DNA from: Geobacter sp. AOG2
GTDB lineage: Bacteria > Desulfobacterota > Desulfuromonadia > Geobacterales > Pseudopelobacteraceae
DNA: 64,000 nt
NCBI RefSeq assembly: GCF_019972295.1
Contig: NZ_BLJA01000001.1
Span: 3,555,574-3,619,573, forward strand
Reading direction: 5' to 3'
Both the position numbers and the translations under genes were made by a program. The notes under the pieces are model-generated. The model searched no databases. It had not been told where the DNA came from and worked only from the letters and a program-made list of their open reading frames with translations. This document shows, in pieces, positions 59,135 to 64,000 of this stretch; position 1 is the first letter of the stretch, and each line of letters begins with the position of its first letter.

Positions 59135-60555
59135 GCGATCCTCTGTACCCCGATTTCGGCATCCTCCTGGTGGATGACGAGCCGGACTGGCTCAGTTCCC
59201 TTTCCCTGACCCTGGAGTCCTGCGCCGGCATTACCAACATCACCACCTGTAACGACAGCCGCCAGGTCATGGCCATCCTCGATCAGGGCGGGATCGGTCT
59301 GATCCTCCTGGACCTCACCATGCCGCACTTGTCGGGGGAAGAACTTCTGGAACAGATCGCCGAACACCATCCCGAGGTCTGTTCCATCGTCATCAGCGGG
59401 CTGAACCAGGTGGAGACCGCCGTCAATTGCATGAGGCGGGGGGCGTTCGACTATTTCGTCAAGACCGACGACGAGGGCCGCATGGTAAACGGCGTGCTCC
59501 GGGCCGTGCGCATGCAGGAACTTCAACGGGACCACCGGGAGATGGCCAGCCGTTTCAGTTCGCCGGAGGTCCGGCATCCCGAGGCCTTCAGCGCCGTCGT
59601 CACCAACGACCGGGGCATGCAGGCCGTATTCACCTATGCGGAAGCGGTGGCCGGAAGCCCCCAGCCGCTCCTGATTACCGGAGAGAGCGGCGTCGGCAAG
59701 GAGCTCATTGCCCGCGCCGTCCATACCTTGAGCGGTTGCCGGGGCAAACTGGTGACGGTGAACGTTGCCGGGCTCGACGATACGGTCTTCGCCGACACCC
59801 TGTTCGGCCACGTGCGCGGGGCCTTTACCGGTGCCGAGCAGGTGCGGCGCGGCATGGTGGAGGAGGCGGCCGACGGTACCCTCTTCCTGGACGAGATCGG
59901 TGACCTGAGCATCCCTTCCCAGGTGAAGCTCCTGCGGCTGCTTCAGGAGGGGGAATACTTCCCTCTGGGGAGCGACCTGCCGAAACGGCTCAAGGCCCGT
60001 ATCATCGTCGCCACCCACCAGGACCTGGCGGCCAGGGAGGCGTCCGGGGCCTTCCGCCGCGACCTCTACTACCGGCTGCGGACCCACCAGCTTCATGTCC
60101 CGCCGCTGCGGGAGCGGCGCGGGGATATCCCCCTGCTGTTGGATCATTTTCTGGAGGAAGCGGCCCGGGCCCTGGGCAAGAAGAAGCCGACCCCGCCCAA
60201 GGGGTTGGCGCAATTCCTCGCCACCTACGGCTTCCCCGGCAACGTGCGCGAGCTCAAGGCCATGGTCTACGATGCCGTCAGCGTGCACCGGGATAGGATG
60301 CTTTCCATGGATTCGTTCGTCAAGGCCGTGGAACGTTCCCCGAAACAGGGCGGGGGGATGGCGGCGGCCCCGGCCGCCAAGCAGAATCCCTTTGCCGGGT
60401 TCGATGAACTGCCCACCTTCAGCGATGCCGCCGCGTTTCTGGTCATGGAGGCCCTGGACCGGGCCAACGGCAACCAGACCCTTGCGGCGCGGCTTCTGGG
60501 CATATCCCAGCCGGCGCTTTCCAAACGGCTGAAGATGCGGCAGCAGGGCGGGTAA
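59131..60555 (+). CDS. Sigma-54-dependent response regulator (NtrC family)
   Basis: The 474-residue protein has a receiver domain (LLVDDEPDWLSSLSL, phosphoacceptor in ILLDLTMPHLSG), then an AAA+ domain with Walker A GESGVGKELIARAV, the GAFTGA loop (VRGAFTGAEQ) and Walker B ADGTLFLDEIGDL. A Fis-type helix-turn-helix follows (NQTLAARLLGISQPALSKRL). The GAFTGA loop is intact, so it can activate sigma-54 promoters. GTG 59131 overlaps the kinase stop (GTGA). It is the cognate partner of the upstream kinase. Confidence 0.95.
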   Translation: MSDPLYPDFGILLVDDEPDWLSSLSLTLESCAGITNITTCNDSRQVMAILDQGGIGLILLDLTMPHLSGEELLEQIAEHHPEVCSIVISGLNQVETAVNCMRRGAFDYFVKTDDEGRMVNGVLRAVRMQELQRDHREMASRFSSPEVRHPEAFSAVVTNDRGMQAVFTYAEAVAGSPQPLLITGESGVGKELIARAVHTLSGCRGKLVTVNVAGLDDTVFADTLFGHVRGAFTGAEQVRRGMVEEAADGTLFLDEIGDLSIPSQVKLLRLLQEGEYFPLGSDLPKRLKARIIVATHQDLAAREASGAFRRDLYYRLRTHQLHVPPLRERRGDIPLLLDHFLEEAARALGKKKPTPPKGLAQFLATYGFPGNVRELKAMVYDAVSVHRDRMLSMDSFVKAVERSPKQGGGMAAAPAAKQNPFAGFDELPTFSDAAAFLVMEALDRANGNQTLAARLLGISQPALSKRLKMRQQGG

Positions 60556-60584
60556 TCCGGGCGCAGGACAGAAAGGACACCATT

Positions 60585-61178
60585 ATGGAACCAAGTGCAT
60601 TCGTCATTACTCCCCAGGAGTACCGGATTCTGGTCGAACGGGCGCCCATCATGATCTGGCGGGCCGGGACCGACGGCCTGTGCAACTATTTCAATCAGCG
60701 CTGGCTCGAATTTACGGGGAGGAACATGGCGCAGGAGCAGGGAAACGGCTGGGCGGAGGGTGTCCACCCCGAAGACCTGGACCGTTGTCTGGAAATCTAC
60801 CTGGACAACTTCGGCAAGCGCCTGGCCTTTGAGATGGAATATCGTCTCAAGCGGCATGATGGTGTCTATCGCTGGATACTGGACCGCGGCACGCCGTTTT
60901 ATCTCGACGACGGCGAGTTTGGCGGGTATATCGGCAGTTGCATCGACACCACGGAGCGGGTCGAGGCCCGCGCGGCGATCCGTCAGGCCCAGGAGTCCAG
61001 GATCACGAGACTGGAAGGCCTGTTGCCGATCTGCGCCAACTGCAAGAACATTCGCGACGATGAAGGGTACTGGCATAACGTGGAATCCTACATCTCCGCC
61101 CATTCCGGCGCGGACTTTTCCCACGGTATCTGCCCGGTGTGCGCCGAAAAACTCTATGGGTACAAAAAACAGGAATAA
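60585..61178 (+). CDS. PAS-domain protein with a C-terminal zinc-ribbon motif
   Basis: The 197-residue cytoplasmic protein has one PAS/PAC domain (about 10-125, APIMIWRAGTDGLCNYFNQR, GVHPEDLDRCLEIY), then a short coiled helix and a four-Cys motif (PICANCKNIRDDEGYW ... ICPVCAEKLY). This tail is common in Deltaproteobacterial PAS and response-regulator proteins. It is the third gene of the PilZ-kinase-regulator operon, probably an accessory signal input. ATG 60585 follows gaaagg. Confidence 0.82.
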   Translation: MEPSAFVITPQEYRILVERAPIMIWRAGTDGLCNYFNQRWLEFTGRNMAQEQGNGWAEGVHPEDLDRCLEIYLDNFGKRLAFEMEYRLKRHDGVYRWILDRGTPFYLDDGEFGGYIGSCIDTTERVEARAAIRQAQESRITRLEGLLPICANCKNIRDDEGYWHNVESYISAHSGADFSHGICPVCAEKLYGYKKQE

Positions 61179-61226
61179 ACGGAGGGAACAGCCATCCTGC
61201 TCACCACAACAATCGAGATATTCATC

Positions 61227-62030
61227 ATGGCCATCGGGGCGGGGATCGTCGGCTCAATCCTCGGGCTCGGCGGCGGTATCATCATCGTACCCGCCCTGAC
61301 CATCCTGTTCGGCGTGTCCATGCGCACGGCCGTGGCCGCCTCGACGGTCTCCATCATCGCTACCTCCACCGGGGCGGCAGTGGCCTTCCTGCGAGACCGG
61401 TTGACCAACACCAGGGTAGCCATGTGGCTGGAGATGGGCACTGCCACCGGAGCCCTGAGCGGAGCCTTGATCGCCGGCTACCTGCACCAGCGCTTCCTGT
61501 ACATCCTGTTCGGCCTGCTTCTGGGTTATTCGGGCTACAACATGTTCAGGACCCGCAAGGCCGAGCTGCCGGGGGAGGTCGTGCCCGACCGCCTGTCGAA
61601 AAAGCTGAACCTGGCCGGCTCCTACTACGACCGCATGCTGGGCCAAAGGGTGGAATACCAGGTTACCCGGACCATTCCCGGCCTGATCATCATGTATTTC
61701 TCCGGGGCCGCCGCCGGCCTTTTGGGGATCGGCGCCGGCATGTTCAAGGTGCCGGCCATGGACCAGGTCATGCGCATGCCGTTCAAGGCCTCCACCGCCA
61801 CCTCCAACTTCATGATCGGGGTCACGGCGGCCTCCGGCGCGGTGGTCTATTTCGCCCGTGGCGACGTCAAGCCGCTGATCGCGGGCCCGGTGGTGCTGGG
61901 AGTGCTATTGGGGGCCGTGCTGGGCGCCCGGTTGATGGTCAGGATGAAAACCTCCACCATCCGCAAACTTTTCATTCCGCTGATCGTTTATACGGCCATC
62001 GAAATGATCTACCGGGGGGTGAGGGGATGA
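61227..62030 (+). CDS. TauE/SafE-family permease
   Basis: The 267-residue membrane protein (about 8 helices) has the paired GLGGGIIIVPAL and GIGAGMFKVPAM motifs of the sulfite/sulfoacetate exporter family. Its substrate could be sulfite, sulfur oxyanions or another organic anion. The ATG 61227 lies 40 bases after a good ribosome site (ggaggga); the in-frame ATC/CTG at 61194/61197 is better placed, so the true start may be non-ATG. It is translationally coupled to a DUF1634 partner. Confidence 0.85.
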   Translation: MAIGAGIVGSILGLGGGIIIVPALTILFGVSMRTAVAASTVSIIATSTGAAVAFLRDRLTNTRVAMWLEMGTATGALSGALIAGYLHQRFLYILFGLLLGYSGYNMFRTRKAELPGEVVPDRLSKKLNLAGSYYDRMLGQRVEYQVTRTIPGLIIMYFSGAAAGLLGIGAGMFKVPAMDQVMRMPFKASTATSNFMIGVTAASGAVVYFARGDVKPLIAGPVVLGVLLGAVLGARLMVRMKTSTIRKLFIPLIVYTAIEMIYRGVRG

Positions 62031-62350
62031 CGCTCGATACGCACCACGAGGCACCGACGAAACACGAAGCGATCGAGATGGTGCTGGCGCGCCTGTTGCG
62101 CATCGGCTCGATGATCGCAGCAGCCCTTTTGGCTGTGGGCATCGGCGCCATGCTGCTGGGGCATACGGAGTTCGCGCCGCGGCTGATCACCGCGGGGTTG
62201 CTGGCTCTTTTGGCTACACCGGTCATGCGGGTGGTGGTGGCGGGGCTGATCTTTGTCCGGGAAAGGGATTGGCGCTTCGCCTTCTTCTGTCTGGTGGTGC
62301 TGTGCGCCCTGGTGACCGGCGTCCTGCTGGGGCACGGGCACGGGGGCTAA
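62027..62350 (+). CDS. DUF1634 membrane protein (TauE/SafE partner)
   Basis: The 107-residue protein has three membrane segments (IGSMIAAALLAVGIGAMLLG; LITAGLLALLATPVMRVVVAG; WRFAFFCLVVLCALVTGVLL). It matches the small DUF1634 proteins that typically follow TauE/SafE genes. Its ATG overlaps the TauE stop (ATGA). It probably forms part of the same transporter. Confidence 0.85.
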   Translation: MTLDTHHEAPTKHEAIEMVLARLLRIGSMIAAALLAVGIGAMLLGHTEFAPRLITAGLLALLATPVMRVVVAGLIFVRERDWRFAFFCLVVLCALVTGVLLGHGHGG

Positions 62351-62374
62351 GATTTTTATCGGACAGGTGATCTC

Positions 62375-62896
62375 ATGATCGATGGGGCAGGGGTAATGAA
62401 GCTATTCAACAAGGACGGTATCATCGTCGCCCTACAGAATGCCGTGGTCTGTCTGGTGGCCTATCCTTGCGGGGAATACTCCACCAGCCTCTTTCATGGT
62501 GAGTCGGCGGGCATGGGGGGACTCTGGTCGCTCATCTCCGGGCTGGTGGTGCTTCAGGCCACGACCCGCGACACCTGGAAGTCGGCGGGGCTGCGGGTGC
62601 TTGGAACCTTTATCGGCGCGGTCGTCAGCGGGGCGTATCTCTCCTTTTTACCGTTCGGACCGGCCGGCATGGCCGTCTCACTCGGCGTTACCATCGTGTT
62701 GTGCCAACTCCTGAAGGTGCCCGAACACGGCCGCCTTGCGGTCATCACCGTGGCGGTCATCATGGTGATTTCGCACCTGAATCCCACGCTTAACCCGGTC
62801 ATGAATGCGGTGTTGCGTTTCAGCGAGGCGTGCATCGGCGCCGCCACCGCTGTGGCGGTGGTCCTCCTGACGCCCCGGTTCGAAACCACATCCTGA
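62375..62896 (+). CDS. FUSC-family membrane protein
   Basis: The 173-residue protein (about five helices, GGLWSLISGLVVLQATTRDT, WKSAGLRVLGTFIGAVVSGA, given in parts) looks like one FUSC/aromatic-acid-exporter-type membrane unit without the usual cytoplasmic half. Substrate unknown. ATG 62375 is used; ATG 62396 (aggggtaatg) is equally placed. It follows the DUF1634 gene by 24 bases. Confidence 0.72.
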   Translation: MIDGAGVMKLFNKDGIIVALQNAVVCLVAYPCGEYSTSLFHGESAGMGGLWSLISGLVVLQATTRDTWKSAGLRVLGTFIGAVVSGAYLSFLPFGPAGMAVSLGVTIVLCQLLKVPEHGRLAVITVAVIMVISHLNPTLNPVMNAVLRFSEACIGAATAVAVVLLTPRFETTS

Positions 62897-62925
62897 GCCG
62901 GCAAACCGACACAAAGGGGCAGGAT

Positions 62926-64000
62926 ATGCAACTGGACAAGGCAGAAATTCTGATCGTGGGTGCGGGCATCATCGGGTTGACCATTGCCCGTGAACTGGTC
63001 AAGGCCGGGTACGGCGACATTGTGGTCATCGACAAGGAACCGGAACTGGGCAGGCACGCCTCGGGTCGCAACAGCGGCGTCCTCCATGCCGGGATCTACT
63101 ATTCCCCCGACAGCCTGAAAGCCAGGTCATGCCTGAACGGCAACTTCCTGATGCGTGCCTACTGCAAGGAAAAGGGACTCCCCCTGCTGGAGAACGGCAA
63201 GGTGATCGTGGCTCGCACGGACGGGGAATTGCCGACCCTGGACGAACTCCACCGCCGGGCCACGGCCAACGGCGCCAAGGTGGAGATGATCGACGAACGG
63301 CAACTGGCGGAAATCGAGCCTAACGCCCGGACCGTGGAGCGGGCCCTGTTCTCCCACTACACGGCGGTGGTGGACCCCAAAGCGGTGCTGAAGAGCCTGA
63401 AAAACGACCTGGAAGAGAGCGCCCGGGTACGGTTTCACCTGGAGTGCTCCTTGACCGGCCTGAAGGGGAGCGGCACGGCCCGGACCAGCAGGGGGGAGAT
63501 CGGTTTCAGCCGCTTCGTCAACGCTGCGGGGGCCTATTGCGACAAGGTGGCCCGGCTGTTCGGCGTGGGTACGAACCTCCGCCTGATCCCCTTCAAGGGT
63601 GTCTACCGGCTGCTGAGCAAGGAGGCCCCCTTTACGGTCAACTCCAGCATCTATCCGGTGCCGGACATCCGAAACCCCTTCCTGGGGGTCCACTTCACCC
63701 GCAGCGTCCACGGTGACGTGTACCTGGGGCCCACGGCCATCCCCGCCTTCGGCCGGGAGAACTACGGCATCCTGGCCGGGATCGACGCCGAGGGGTTCGG
63801 CATCGCCCTGGAGGATTTGACACTGTTCCTGGCAAATCCCCAGTTCCGCAGTGTGGCGCTCCACGAACCGCTGAAATACATCCCCTCCTGCTTTTATCGG
63901 GACGCGGCCCGGCTGGTGAAGGAGCTTGCCCCCACGGACGTGCTGCCGTCCACAAAGGTCGGCATCCGGCCCCAACTGGTGGACTGGGAGACCAAGCAGA
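62926..64000 (+). CDS. lhgO: L-2-hydroxyglutarate oxidase (LhgO-like), partial
   Basis: The 358 visible residues start at ATG 62926 (site aaaggggcagga) and run off the window end. FAD-binding GAGIIGLTIARELVKAGYG, then HASGRNSGVLHAGIYY, AVVDPKAVLKSL, and VPDIRNPFLGVHFTRSVHGD (as VPDIRNPFLGVHFTRS) fit the DAO-fold L-2-hydroxyglutarate oxidase, which oxidises the repair substrate L-2-hydroxyglutarate to 2-oxoglutarate and passes electrons to the quinone pool. Full length would be about 400 residues. Confidence 0.85.
   Translation, partial: MQLDKAEILIVGAGIIGLTIARELVKAGYGDIVVIDKEPELGRHASGRNSGVLHAGIYYSPDSLKARSCLNGNFLMRAYCKEKGLPLLENGKVIVARTDGELPTLDELHRRATANGAKVEMIDERQLAEIEPNARTVERALFSHYTAVVDPKAVLKSLKNDLEESARVRFHLECSLTGLKGSGTARTSRGEIGFSRFVNAAGAYCDKVARLFGVGTNLRLIPFKGVYRLLSKEAPFTVNSSIYPVPDIRNPFLGVHFTRSVHGDVYLGPTAIPAFGRENYGILAGIDAEGFGIALEDLTLFLANPQFRSVALHEPLKYIPSCFYRDAARLVKELAPTDVLPSTKVGIRPQLVDWETKQ

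Overview
The window looks like the chromosome of a dissimilatory metal-reducing member of the Geobacterales (Geobacter, Trichlorobacter or a close relative). The grounds are several multiheme c-type cytochromes, a CbcL-like cytochrome b/c fusion, a Rieske/cytochrome b/pentaheme operon, a succinyl:acetate-type CoA-transferase, a GEMM riboswitch, a FecR/OmpA/CHASE2-HD-GYP operon and a UGA-containing thioredoxin. No database search was possible, so the genus is an inference.

Layout. 1-830: 3' end of a 23S rRNA gene, spacer, 5S rRNA and terminator. 0.9-9.5 kb: housekeeping genes (threonine aldolase, L,D-transpeptidase, HemB), two OmpA paralogues sharing a nearly identical 585-bp 5' half, a LarA-family protein and YtxH. 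9.7-15 kb: large NAD-glutamate dehydrogenase, cobalamin adenosyltransferase, a free-standing B12-binding domain and an SDR enzyme. 15-18 kb: a small accessory patch (Fic, HicAB, a membrane protein). 18-26 kb: the quinol:cytochrome c oxidoreductase operon, MarR, a DctA-type symporter, a divergent acetate-kinase paralogue, the CbcL-like cytochrome and tRNA-Asn. 26-29.2 kb: PcnB and an AT-rich zinc-ribbon gene flanked by repeats.

29.7-41.1 kb is the most unusual stretch. Three exported rhodanese proteins carry eight rhodanese domains in total. They are interleaved with a beta-barrel protein, an Fe-S oxidoreductase fused to a VTT membrane domain, two GT2 glycosyltransferases and a polytopic glycosyltransferase. 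I infer an envelope module joining sulfur- or selenium-type chemistry to lipid-linked glycan work. Its substrate is unknown.

41-49 kb: a metal-binding lipoprotein under a palindromic promoter, an M16 protease, a CoA-transferase divergent from a TetR regulator with a clear operator, and a thioredoxin-2-like gene whose first active-site cysteine is an in-frame UGA followed by a SECIS-like hairpin (a likely selenoprotein). 49-64 kb: a beta-barrel gene behind a GEMM-I riboswitch with an overlapping terminator, the FecR/OmpA/HD-GYP operon, AraC plus alcohol dehydrogenase, PilZ, a two-component sigma-54 system, TauE/DUF1634, FUSC, and an L-2-hydroxyglutarate oxidase cut by the window end. Cyclic-dinucleotide signalling (riboswitch, HD-GYP, PilZ) recurs between 50 and 57 kb.
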